DNA from: JBBQIY01 sp964553035
Lineage (GTDB): Bacteria > Verrucomicrobiota > Kiritimatiellia > RFP12 > UBA3636
Direction: 5' to 3'
Assembly (NCBI GenBank): GCA_964553035.1
Contig: CAZKJH010000055.1
Location: forward strand, 1-22,937
Length of the DNA: 22,937 nucleotides
The translations under genes were made by a program, and so were the position numbers. Position 1 is the first letter of the stretch, and each line of letters starts with the position of its first letter. The notes under the pieces were generated by a model. The model was not told where the DNA came from. It was given only the letters and a program-made list of their open reading frames with translations, and searched no databases. Shown in pieces: positions 1 through 7,039 of this stretch.

Positions 1-83
1 AAAATGTTTTCCGCATCTAATCAGTTCGAAACAGCGTCAAATGAAATCGCCGTGCTAGATGTCCAAGATCACCTTTTTTTTCA

Positions 84-112
84 TTGTGAAATCGGACGAG
101 CTCGTGTACTAT
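84..112 (+). promoter_or_regulatory. Probable sigma70-type promoter of the thi4-thiE operon
   Basis: A -35 like TTGTGA (84-89) and a -10 like TACTAT (107-112) are separated by exactly 17 nt. Transcription would start near 119-120, a few bases before the TPP aptamer, which is where a riboswitch promoter should lie. Bases 1-83 hold no gene I can support. The call rests on hexamer match and spacing alone. Confidence 0.5.
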
Positions 113-125
113 TAAGGGCTTACTT

Positions 126-209
126 GTCAGTTGGGGTGTCTGCCGCAGGGCAGTCTGAGATTATACCCACAGAACCTGAACCAGTTAATGCTGGCGGAGG
201 AAATCTGAT
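126..209 (+). promoter_or_regulatory. TPP riboswitch (THI element)
   Basis: The conserved core of the thiamine pyrophosphate aptamer is present in order: GGGGTG at 133-138, CTGAGA at 155-160, then ACCCACAGAACCTGA starting at 165 and the CCAGTTAATGCTGG helix leading into GGAGGAAA (ending near 203). Helix P1 can form between GTCAG (126-130) and CTGAT (205-209). It lies 82 nt upstream of the thi4 start codon at 292. I see no hairpin with a U-tract between aptamer and gene, so control is more likely at translation initiation than by termination, but I could not identify the sequestering helix. TPP binding would be expected to switch off thi4-thiE. Confidence 0.95.
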
Positions 210-291
210 AGCTTCATAAAAGACGATTTGCTTCAAGGCCTTGATGCTCCAGCGGACAACGAGAACGAACTCAACCCGAAGGAACATCAAA

Positions 292-1077
292 ATGAAACAG
301 CAAGTTATGGAAGAACAAATCTCCGGCGCAATCGTCAGGAGCTTCTTCACCAAGTTCGAGAAACATTTGGCCGTCGATGTCGCAATTGTCGGTGCCGGTC
401 CCTCTGGCCTCGTGGCCGCACATGATCTGGCAACGGCTGGATTCAAAGTGGCCATTTACGAAAGCAAGCTCGCGCCGGGTGGTGGAACATGGGGCGGTGG
501 CATGCTCATGAATGAAGTTGTTGTTCAGGACGATGCCGTCGAAATTCTTCATGAATTCGGCATAACAACCGTCTCCCTAGGAAATGGATACAATACTGCG
601 GATTCCGTCGAAATGGCATCGGGCCTCATTTTCGGCGCACGTAGGGCAGGTGCCGTCATCTTCAATGCGATGAGCGTCGAGGATGTTGTTGCACACAACG
701 GCGTAATCTCTGGTGTGGTCATCAACTGGAATCCCGTCCGCAGACTCGACATGCACGTCGATCCTCTTGTCGTTACGTCACGCGCGGTGCTCGACGGAAC
801 GGGACACCCGAGCGAGATCGTTGCAAAGGTCGTGAATAAAGCTGGCATGAAGGTCGATTCTCCGACCGGCGGTATCGTGGGCGAAAAACCCATGTGGATG
901 GAAGATGGCGAACGCACAACGGTCGAGAACACCATGCGCCTCTGCCCTGGGCTCTACGCCTCAGGCATGGCGGCGAACAACGTCCAAGGCGGTTTCCGCA
1001 TGGGCCCGATCTTCGGAGGCATGCTGAGAAGCGGACGAAAGATCGCACACATCATCGCGGAAGACCTTTCAAAATGA
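292..1077 (+). CDS. thi4: Thi4-family thiazole synthase (sulfide-dependent type)
   Basis: A 261-residue protein of the Thi4 family, which builds the ADP-thiazole precursor of thiamine from NAD, glycine and a sulfur source. A Rossmann dinucleotide motif lies at residues 34-39 (GAGPSG), followed by E57 for ribose binding and a Gly-rich GGGTWGGG stretch (63-70). The C-terminus carries the family's RMGPIFGGM motif (236-244). Yeast THI4 has a cysteine that it sacrifices as sulfur donor; here the corresponding site reads LDMHVDP, with H155. Cys-less homologues, known from methanogens, take free sulfide and turn over catalytically, so this enzyme is probably sulfide-dependent. The start at 292 is preferred over 241 because AAGGAA lies at good spacing before it and residues upstream look non-coding. 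Its TGA overlaps the thiE ATG. Confidence 0.93.
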   Translation: MKQQVMEEQISGAIVRSFFTKFEKHLAVDVAIVGAGPSGLVAAHDLATAGFKVAIYESKLAPGGGTWGGGMLMNEVVVQDDAVEILHEFGITTVSLGNGYNTADSVEMASGLIFGARRAGAVIFNAMSVEDVVAHNGVISGVVINWNPVRRLDMHVDPLVVTSRAVLDGTGHPSEIVAKVVNKAGMKVDSPTGGIVGEKPMWMEDGERTTVENTMRLCPGLYASGMAANNVQGGFRMGPIFGGMLRSGRKIAHIIAEDLSK

Positions 1078-1724
1078 GGATAAGAAACGACGAACGTACC
1101 AATTCGGCGTTCGGCCTGTACTTGGTAATCACCCACCCACGCACAAGCTTCGAAGCGTGCGCGGGGGCCGCCGTCCAAGCCAGAGTCCGCTATGTCCAAC
1201 TCAGAATGAAGGAAGCTTCACGCGAGGAAATCCTTGAGCAAGCCAAAAAAATCCGAAGCATTACTGCCGGGACAAACACGCTGTTTATTGTGAACGACGA
1301 CCCATCTATTGCTGATGAAGTTGGCGCAGATGGCGTCCATCTCGGGCAGACCGACATGCTCCCGACCGAAGTGCGCAAACGCTACCCGAAACTGAAGTAT
1401 ATCGGGCTTTCAACCCACAGCTTTCGTCAGGCCCAACAGGCCTTACAGGAGGCTCCCGACTATATCGGTGTAGGTCCAGTCTTTACGACGCCGACAAAAA
1501 AAATTCCTGACCCCGTCATCGGTTGTGTGGAGGCAGGTCGGATTATAAAATCCGTTGCGCTCTCTGCTGTCGCCATCGGGGGCATTGATGCCGCTACATT
1601 ACCTGCCGTACTCGAGGCAGGAGCGGTCAACTTCGCCGTCGTCCGCGATGTCTGCTCATCGTCCCATCCCTACGATTCCATTCGGCGTCTCATGGATATT
1701 TGGGCGCAGTATTTTTTCGCCTGA
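1074..1724 (+). CDS. thiE: Thiamine-phosphate synthase
   Basis: A 216-residue TIM-barrel enzyme, the usual ThiE length, which joins HMP-pyrophosphate to thiazole phosphate to give thiamine phosphate in the cytoplasm. Family motifs appear in order: VQLRMK for the pyrophosphate site, VNDDPSIADEVGADGVHLGQ with the Mg-binding aspartates, GLSTHS, YIGVGPVFTTPTK and the AIGGID phosphate loop. The ATG at 1074 overlaps the thi4 stop (ATGA), indicating translational coupling in one riboswitch-controlled transcript. A longer reading frame opens at 894 but its first 60 residues are only the thi4 gene read in another frame. ThiC, ThiD and the Nudix step from ADP-thiazole to thiazole phosphate are not encoded in the window. 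Confidence 0.95.
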   Translation: MRIRNDERTNSAFGLYLVITHPRTSFEACAGAAVQARVRYVQLRMKEASREEILEQAKKIRSITAGTNTLFIVNDDPSIADEVGADGVHLGQTDMLPTEVRKRYPKLKYIGLSTHSFRQAQQALQEAPDYIGVGPVFTTPTKKIPDPVIGCVEAGRIIKSVALSAVAIGGIDAATLPAVLEAGAVNFAVVRDVCSSSHPYDSIRRLMDIWAQYFFA

Positions 1725-1773
1725 TGACACAAACCCGCAAATCGGAATAAACCCATTCTCAACGCCGTGCTGT

Positions 1774-1797
1774 GTGCGAGCCCTCTGTGGCTCGCAC
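1774..1797. terminator. Hairpin between convergent thiE and methyltransferase genes
   Basis: GTGCGAGCC (1774-1782) pairs perfectly with GGCTCGCAC (1789-1797) around a 6-nt loop. It lies between two convergent genes, 50 bases past the thiE stop. There is no T-tract on either side, so it may end transcripts weakly, protect 3' ends or be a palindromic repeat rather than a classical intrinsic terminator. Confidence 0.5.
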
Positions 1798-1804
1798 TAC
1801 CCCC

Positions 1805-2686
1805 CTATCGCAGTGCCGCCACCATAGCCCGTATATGCGCTGGCGTCGTGCCACAGCACCCCCCGATCAAAGTCGCACCCGCATCACGCAACAGCAAACA
1901 CTTCTCTGCCATCATCTCCGGTGTCTCCCTAAAAACTGTCTTTCCATCCACAAGCGAGGGCATCCCAGCGTTCGGCATGGCCAGCAGGGGCAGAGTCGAC
2001 ACACTGCCACGCATCTCGCGCACGATATGAACCATGTGGTCGGCCCCCAGTCCACAATTAGAACCAATCACATGAGCCCCAGCTTCTGCTGCCGCCACAG
2101 CAAACTGCGCAGGCGTTACGCCCATCATTGATGCGTATCCTCCATTAAGTTGCGGATCGAAAGTGAAGCTACCCACAACCGTCATCTCTGTACAGGAACG
2201 CACCGCCCTAATCGCCGTACAGCATTCCTCAATAGCAGTCATGGTCTCAATAATCACCGCGTCAGCTCCCCCTGCCTCAAGTGCGTTTGCCTGCTCGGCA
2301 AACGCCTCGAAAAAAGATGCTTCCGTCTCATCTCCATACGGTTCCATGAACTCGCCCGTGGGGCCAATGCTGCCAAGAACATACTGCGTATCACCCGCCA
2401 CTTCGCGTGCAAGCACTGCTGCCGCATAGTTAATTTCATGGACACGATCTTCTAGCCCGTAATGGCGCAGCTTGTAGCGTGAACCTCCGAAGGAATTGCA
2501 CTCGACCACGTTGCTACCCACCTCACGGTAGTTCCGGTGAATCAACTTCATCTCAGCCCGATGTGTGAGACACCAAAATTCTGGGCATTCGCCGGGTTGC
2601 AGACCCATAGCCTGAAGTTGTGTGCCCATAGCGCCGTCCACAATGAGAATCTCACCTGAAGCCAATCTCTTTTCAATTTTTTGCAT
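1805..2686 (-). CDS. Homocysteine S-methyltransferase family protein (MetH N-terminal-like)
   Basis: A 293-residue single-domain protein of the zinc-dependent homocysteine methyltransferase family, which moves a methyl group to the thiol of homocysteine or a similar substrate. The N-terminus has the family opening VDGAMGTQLQ (residues 16-25). The zinc ligands are visible as C211 in SNCGLG and C277/C278 in GGCCGTTPAHI. Folate, cobalamin and activation domains of full MetH are absent and no cobalamin-binding partner lies nearby. It could be a split MetH module, an MmuM or BHMT-type enzyme, or a corrinoid-protein methyltransferase; sequence alone does not decide. The ATG at 2686 has AAGG at fair spacing upstream and a consensus-like promoter 30 bases further up. 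Confidence 0.85.
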   Translation of the reverse strand: MQKIEKRLASGEILIVDGAMGTQLQAMGLQPGECPEFWCLTHRAEMKLIHRNYREVGSNVVECNSFGGSRYKLRHYGLEDRVHEINYAAAVLAREVAGDTQYVLGSIGPTGEFMEPYGDETEASFFEAFAEQANALEAGGADAVIIETMTAIEECCTAIRAVRSCTEMTVVGSFTFDPQLNGGYASMMGVTPAQFAVAAAEAGAHVIGSNCGLGADHMVHIVREMRGSVSTLPLLAMPNAGMPSLVDGKTVFRETPEMMAEKCLLLRDAGATLIGGCCGTTPAHIRAMVAALR

Positions 2687-2714
2687 AAAAAGTACCTTTT
2701 AAAAACCTCTCTCC

Positions 2715-2743
2715 ATGCTATCGATTCTCCTTAGCACTGTCAA
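2715..2743 (-). promoter_or_regulatory. Probable sigma70-type promoter of the homocysteine methyltransferase gene
   Basis: On the minus strand a perfect TTGACA -35 (plus-strand 2738-2743) is followed after 17 nt by TAGCAT (2715-2720). The predicted start near 2708 gives a leader of about 22 nt before the ATG at 2686. Confidence 0.55.
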
Positions 2744-2768
2744 TACCGATGTAAATTCGAGAACAGTG

Positions 2769-2807
2769 AAACGGGTGGAATTCAACTAAATTGAATTCCA
2801 CCCGTTT
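2769..2807. terminator. Perfect 17-bp hairpin with T-tract in a divergent intergenic region
   Basis: AAACGGGTGGAATTCAA (2769-2785) is the exact reverse complement of 2791-2807, with a 5-nt CTAAA loop. On the plus strand the stem ends in TTTTT (2805-2809), the form of an intrinsic terminator. It sits between two genes pointing away from each other, outside the minus-strand promoter at 2715-2743, so no annotated gene ends here. It may insulate the divergent promoters, end a small plus-strand RNA or thiE read-through, or act as an operator palindrome. Confidence 0.6.
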
Positions 2808-2856
2808 TTCGCTTTCTGACTTTTTCCTATAGCTTGAAAATGCCGAATAGTGTAAG

Positions 2857-3744
2857 ATGCACCACAGTATGAGTCTCAAAGCAAAAAACATCTCCACTGA
2901 ATGGACTGTGGCGAAACCCGAGGACGGAATTTCGCTACAAGAATTCCTCGCTTCACGCATGAAAGCGTCCAAGCGTGTAGCAAAACAGCACATCGATGCA
3001 CGCGTCGTCAGAGTAAACGGCAAAAGCGTCTGGATTGCCCGCCACGCCCTTAAACAAAAAGATGTCGTAACGGTGGCAGCCTCCGTGGCATCGCCCACAG
3101 CCCTTTCCCAGCGCGTCACCAAACTACCTATTCTGTTTGAAGATGATGACTACCTTGTCGTGGATAAACCACACGGCATGCTAACCAACGAATCAGCTTT
3201 TAGCGCCGAATCAATCCTCCGCACCCAAAAAGGTATTCCAACAATTCAAGTCTCTCATCGTCTTGATCGCGATACCACAGGCTGCCTGCTGATGTCGAAA
3301 ACACCGGAAGCGCATGAAGCGGTTGTGGAGATCTTCAAGATGCACCATGTGGTCAAAGTCTACCGAACCATCGTCTATGGAAAATGGGAAGCCTCTGCAA
3401 CTACGATTGAACTGCCGATCGACGGAGAGCGAGCAACGACGAATATTCACTGTTTGCGAGCCAATCATGATTTCAGTCATCTCGCGATCCGCATTGAAAC
3501 AGGGCGCACACATCAGATTCGCCGCCACTTGGCCATGGCACGACATCCGGTTGTCGGCGACACTCAATACGGGCCTAAAATTGTCGAAGATGTCCGGCTA
3601 GCGCGGCTGACCTACCCTTTGCTTCATTCCGTCGAGCTTGAGATGGAACACCCCAAGACAGGAGGCACGTTGAAAGTCTTCTCCCCTATTCCTCAGGATT
3701 TCCATCGCTGGCTCACAACACTCAGGCTCATCAATCCGAGATAG
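2857..3744 (+). CDS. RluA-family RNA pseudouridine synthase
   Basis: A 295-residue enzyme that isomerises uridine to pseudouridine in structured RNA. An N-terminal S4-like RNA-binding region (about residues 25-73) leads into the catalytic domain opening with EDDDYLVVDKPHGML. The catalytic aspartate is D137 in HRLDRDTTG, and the GRTHQIRRHLA plus HPVVGDTQYG motifs follow at 216-239. Length and architecture match the RluC/RluD/RluA group, but the exact target (23S rRNA, tRNA or both) cannot be told. The start could instead be the second ATG at 2869; neither has a strong Shine-Dalgarno sequence. The gene ends 5 bases before the convergent kinase gene, so there is no room for a separate terminator. 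Confidence 0.93.
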   Translation: MHHSMSLKAKNISTEWTVAKPEDGISLQEFLASRMKASKRVAKQHIDARVVRVNGKSVWIARHALKQKDVVTVAASVASPTALSQRVTKLPILFEDDDYLVVDKPHGMLTNESAFSAESILRTQKGIPTIQVSHRLDRDTTGCLLMSKTPEAHEAVVEIFKMHHVVKVYRTIVYGKWEASATTIELPIDGERATTNIHCLRANHDFSHLAIRIETGRTHQIRRHLAMARHPVVGDTQYGPKIVEDVRLARLTYPLLHSVELEMEHPKTGGTLKVFSPIPQDFHRWLTTLRLINPR

Positions 3745-3749
3745 CATTA

Positions 3750-6632
3750 TCACTTGCGAGGGTGCGTTTTGTTTTTCGTAGCAAGCCGTTCTCGAGATGC
3801 CACGACCTCTGAACGCGTCGCCAAGTGGCGGCGTTCAGACATCGCCAACGCAGCAGCCTCGATCTCGCCAGCCTTCGTATGGCGTGATGCCAACTCAGCA
3901 AGCGTTTCGTCAAATGTATTCGCCGCAGAGACCACAGCATTCGCAAAGCTGTCTTCGATTGAAACGCGCTGCTTTCGAAATCGATCACGAAGCTGATTAA
4001 GGTGAGTTGATTCGGACAAGGCGATTGATTCGGAAACCTCTCGGTTCAATTCGAATCGACTCATCTCAGCACTCGAAAGCTGCAAACCAATAAAATCTCC
4101 TTCTCGCTGCCGCTGTCCACTTAACTCCTCAAGAGCTTTCAAATAATCGCTCTGCCATCTCTCCACGGCACTCGCATAATCATCGACGGCTTTGCGGTGA
4201 GCCTCCTCATACTGGTTCCTAGGGTTTAGAATAATATCCGATTGATGAGATTCTGCCACGATTTCGTTGTAATTCGATATCGTGCCTTCCGGATTCCGAG
4301 CATCGTATTGAGCCAATGCCGCCTCTGCATCAAGATAACGTGGATCAGAGTAAGTACTTTTGAGAATTCCACTAAAGAACTCCGCCTCAGTCATTTCACC
4401 GCTTTTCGTCAATTCCGTTACATGCGAATGAAGGTCTTCAATATAAGCTCGCGTCACCGCAACCTGTTTTCGAAAGATAGGTGCTCGGCGCTTGTCCCGT
4501 AACAAACGGAAAGTCGCCTGAGTTGATGCAAGAATAGAAGCAACTTTGGTGCTCTCAGGAAGCAGGACTCGACTTTCGGAAAATCTCATCAACTCCTGAT
4601 CCACGAGTTTCCATCCGTCGAAGCTCCCATCCGCTCGACTTTGTTCTCGTAGCTTCGTCAGCGCACGAACATATTCACCAGCCCATTCTTTTTCAGTTAT
4701 AGACAGATCGTTTTCAACCGCCTTCATCTGGAGATTGAACTCCTTCTGAAGCAAAGACAGCGTAGGTGTCAACGCCTTATCCTCGTTGACACATAAAGAG
4801 ACGGGTTCGATTTTTTCTTTACCCGAAAAATATTCCTCGAAATTTTTCACATCCCATAATGAGAGGTAACCGGTTATGGCAGCCCCAATTCTCGGCATTC
4901 GTGAAAGTTGTAACATCGGTCGTCCAATAGCGCGTGCACCGGGCAGATCAAGCCGAATCATTACAGGCGTGATCAGCAGATAAAGCACGGCAAGAAAACT
5001 AGTAATGCCGACGAATTTCGCAAGAACGCTGTGCCGCTTGTGTCGCCCCAGAACACGCAAGAGGCGGGCACGCTCTGGCATGCCGTCGTCATCCACCATA
5101 CTCATGGTGTACAAGAGCCGTTCGCCAAGATCCCAGTCCTTCGCCATGAATGCCTGATTGACACGAAGAAGATCGCGCGTCAGAATCTTCGCAGGAATCG
5201 ATGAAAGCTCATCGAAAAAGGCATCTTGCGAGGAAGAAAGCTCCCGGAACTCTTGGATGAATCGCCGTGCACGTTCAAAGTTTTCAGCAGCCATCTCCGT
5301 GGCGATGATTGCCCGCAACTGCTCGCGCCGCTGATGCCGCTTCTGCGCTGTCTCCCCCAACGACTGGATTTCCTGGCGCATCTGTCTTCCATTCGGACCA
5401 ACAGGATCGAACGTCATAGGTTGCGAAGCAACGTTCACCGCCCACTCATACTGGTGAGATTCAATCGCATTGCGAATTTTCCTCAGCATAATGAAGGTGC
5501 TCTCGTATTCACGCGCATTCGCACCACAGACACCACAGAACAGCGTTCCTACCTGCTGATCCTCGCCACATTCCCGACAGAGTTCACGGCCATCCCAGCC
5601 ACATTCACCGCAAAACCGAGTACTCAGGGGATTGATGGTATCACACCATTTGCACCGCCACGTCGTTTTAACCGTCGGCCGTTCCGTCTTGGCCTCCACA
5701 AGTAGGGCTGTCAGTGCAGCATCGAAGCTGGCAACCGTCTGATAACGCATCGCACGCTCCGTCGCGAGAGCCTTGCAAACCAAGGGGCGAACAGAAGTCG
5801 GCAAATCCTCTTCACGGAAAAAACGAGGGTTCTTTCCCGACAAGGAAAAATAAAGAAGTGCTCCGAGACCATAAACGTCAGCCCGTTCGTCCGACAGCGT
5901 TGCGTCCGACTCCTGTTCGGGGGCACCATAGCCCAACGAAATGAACTTATCACCTTTAACAGTGAGATCAGAAACCTCGTCGGGGCGCGTTAACCTTGCC
6001 AGACCAAAATCAACGATCTTCGGCTCGCCCGCCGCATCCATCAGAATGTTTGAGGGTTTTAAATCACGATGAATCACACCACCAGCATGGGCAGCTTCTA
6101 TGGCATGGCCAATTTTTAGCAAAAACGAAAGTGCATCATCTAGCTTAAACGGTCCGTTCTGGTTCACATACTGCTCCAACGACTGTGGTGGACACGGTCC
6201 GCTGATATCCGTCTTCGGCAACGCACTCTCCACGTACTCCATAACGATATACGGACCTGCAGAGTCTTCGCCGATTGAATAGATGTGAACAATATGAACG
6301 TTGTTGAGCGCGGCCGCCGCCTTCGCCTCATGAAGAAACCGTCTTCGGACAGCAAGCTCATCACGCAACTCCGCTTTTAACCTCTTGATCGCGACATAAC
6401 GCCCCAAACGCCTATCCAGTGCAAGATAGACCGACCCCATGCCACCAACACCAATTTTACTCTTAATGGAATAGACGGAGAGAAGATCAACAGAACTAGG
6501 CTGAGAAAAATAAGGAGACGAAGACGCAATAGGAGCCACAGGCTGCTTGGCCTGCTCTGGGATCAAACGCGTCTTGAATTCATCCTTTTCACCTGATTCA
6601 TTCAATCCGACTTCTGGCGTTTTTTTATCCAC
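3750..6632 (-). CDS. Membrane-anchored Ser/Thr protein kinase with double zinc ribbon
   Basis: A 960-residue Hanks-type kinase. The kinase domain (about 54-312) has all expected elements: glycine loop GVGGMG (61-66), K83, HRDLKPSN (188-195), DFG (208-210) and the activation-segment APE (237-239). Next comes a double zinc ribbon with four CxxC pairs (C327/C330, C341/C344, C352/C355, C366/C369), then a helical region and one membrane helix (about 538-558). The remaining 400 residues should be extracytoplasmic; they look helical, charged and coiled-coil-like, with no sensor domain I recognise. This arrangement fits a receptor kinase phosphorylating cytosolic targets in response to an envelope signal. 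The start codon is GTG at 6632, supported by AGAGG six bases upstream. No phosphatase is encoded nearby. Confidence 0.93.
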   Translation of the reverse strand: MDKKTPEVGLNESGEKDEFKTRLIPEQAKQPVAPIASSSPYFSQPSSVDLLSVYSIKSKIGVGGMGSVYLALDRRLGRYVAIKRLKAELRDELAVRRRFLHEAKAAAALNNVHIVHIYSIGEDSAGPYIVMEYVESALPKTDISGPCPPQSLEQYVNQNGPFKLDDALSFLLKIGHAIEAAHAGGVIHRDLKPSNILMDAAGEPKIVDFGLARLTRPDEVSDLTVKGDKFISLGYGAPEQESDATLSDERADVYGLGALLYFSLSGKNPRFFREEDLPTSVRPLVCKALATERAMRYQTVASFDAALTALLVEAKTERPTVKTTWRCKWCDTINPLSTRFCGECGWDGRELCRECGEDQQVGTLFCGVCGANAREYESTFIMLRKIRNAIESHQYEWAVNVASQPMTFDPVGPNGRQMRQEIQSLGETAQKRHQRREQLRAIIATEMAAENFERARRFIQEFRELSSSQDAFFDELSSIPAKILTRDLLRVNQAFMAKDWDLGERLLYTMSMVDDDGMPERARLLRVLGRHKRHSVLAKFVGITSFLAVLYLLITPVMIRLDLPGARAIGRPMLQLSRMPRIGAAITGYLSLWDVKNFEEYFSGKEKIEPVSLCVNEDKALTPTLSLLQKEFNLQMKAVENDLSITEKEWAGEYVRALTKLREQSRADGSFDGWKLVDQELMRFSESRVLLPESTKVASILASTQATFRLLRDKRRAPIFRKQVAVTRAYIEDLHSHVTELTKSGEMTEAEFFSGILKSTYSDPRYLDAEAALAQYDARNPEGTISNYNEIVAESHQSDIILNPRNQYEEAHRKAVDDYASAVERWQSDYLKALEELSGQRQREGDFIGLQLSSAEMSRFELNREVSESIALSESTHLNQLRDRFRKQRVSIEDSFANAVVSAANTFDETLAELASRHTKAGEIEAAALAMSERRHLATRSEVVASRERLATKNKTHPRK

Positions 6633-6694
6633 CTATTTCCTCTCCCAATGCCAGATATACACCACTCCAGCACCCCATTTACTAACGTGCTGCT

Positions 6695-6723
6695 ATTGTA
6701 GCAAAGCCTCTGCTCTTTTAACA
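6695..6723 (-). promoter_or_regulatory. Possible extended -10 promoter of the kinase gene
   Basis: Minus-strand TGC-TACAAT (plus-strand 6695-6703) is an extended -10 with five of six bases matching TATAAT. The -35 position 17 nt away (6718-6723) reads TGTTAA and is poor, as is common for extended -10 promoters. The leader to the GTG at 6632 would be about 55 nt. Confidence 0.35.
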
Positions 6724-7039
6724 TCCGTTTTTTCGGCCTCTCCTTTTATCCTCCATTTGAGGGCCACTATGCAGAGAGAAGTGCCGCTACCCCCAATCAT
6801 GCCGCCGAATTAGTCTCGTGCGAGGAAATCAGGGCGACTTTTCCGCATCCAGCTTGAATCCATACTGGACATCGCATATCAGAATCGCCTATTCTATTTA
6901 TCGCCTGCCCCCCAAAAAATGCATTCCATGTTTAAGGAAACAGATGCCCCTCCGCCGTCCGAACCTCTCCCTCCAGTCAAACGCCGAAAAACCAGCGCAA
7001 AGGGAAAATAAAGCGAAACCTCTTCTAAGAGTCAAGTTC
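6724..7039. other. Intergenic region upstream of the M14 peptidase gene
   Basis: About 400 bases separate the kinase start from the preferred M14 start at 7040, of which this is the part not assigned to the kinase promoter. An open frame runs in from 6818, but its 74 residues look non-coding and have no match to the peptidase fold. TGGACA (6866-6871) and TATTCT (6890-6895), 18 nt apart, are a weak candidate promoter for the downstream operon. I see no hairpin, repeat or RNA gene. Confidence 0.4.

Noticed and set aside
4..219. 71-codon open frame at the window start
   Set aside because: It runs through the promoter and most of the TPP aptamer; the conservation there is that of the RNA, and the translated sequence resembles nothing.
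233..244. Palindrome TCAAGGCCTTGA between riboswitch and thi4 as a terminator
   Set aside because: The self-complementary 12-mer has no room for a loop except by opening its GC centre, and no T-tract follows; it is unlikely to be the expression platform.
6818..7039. N-terminal extension of the M14-like protein to 6818
   Set aside because: The 74 extra residues are of non-coding character and no ribosome-binding site precedes 6818; the ATG at 7040 begins protein-like sequence.
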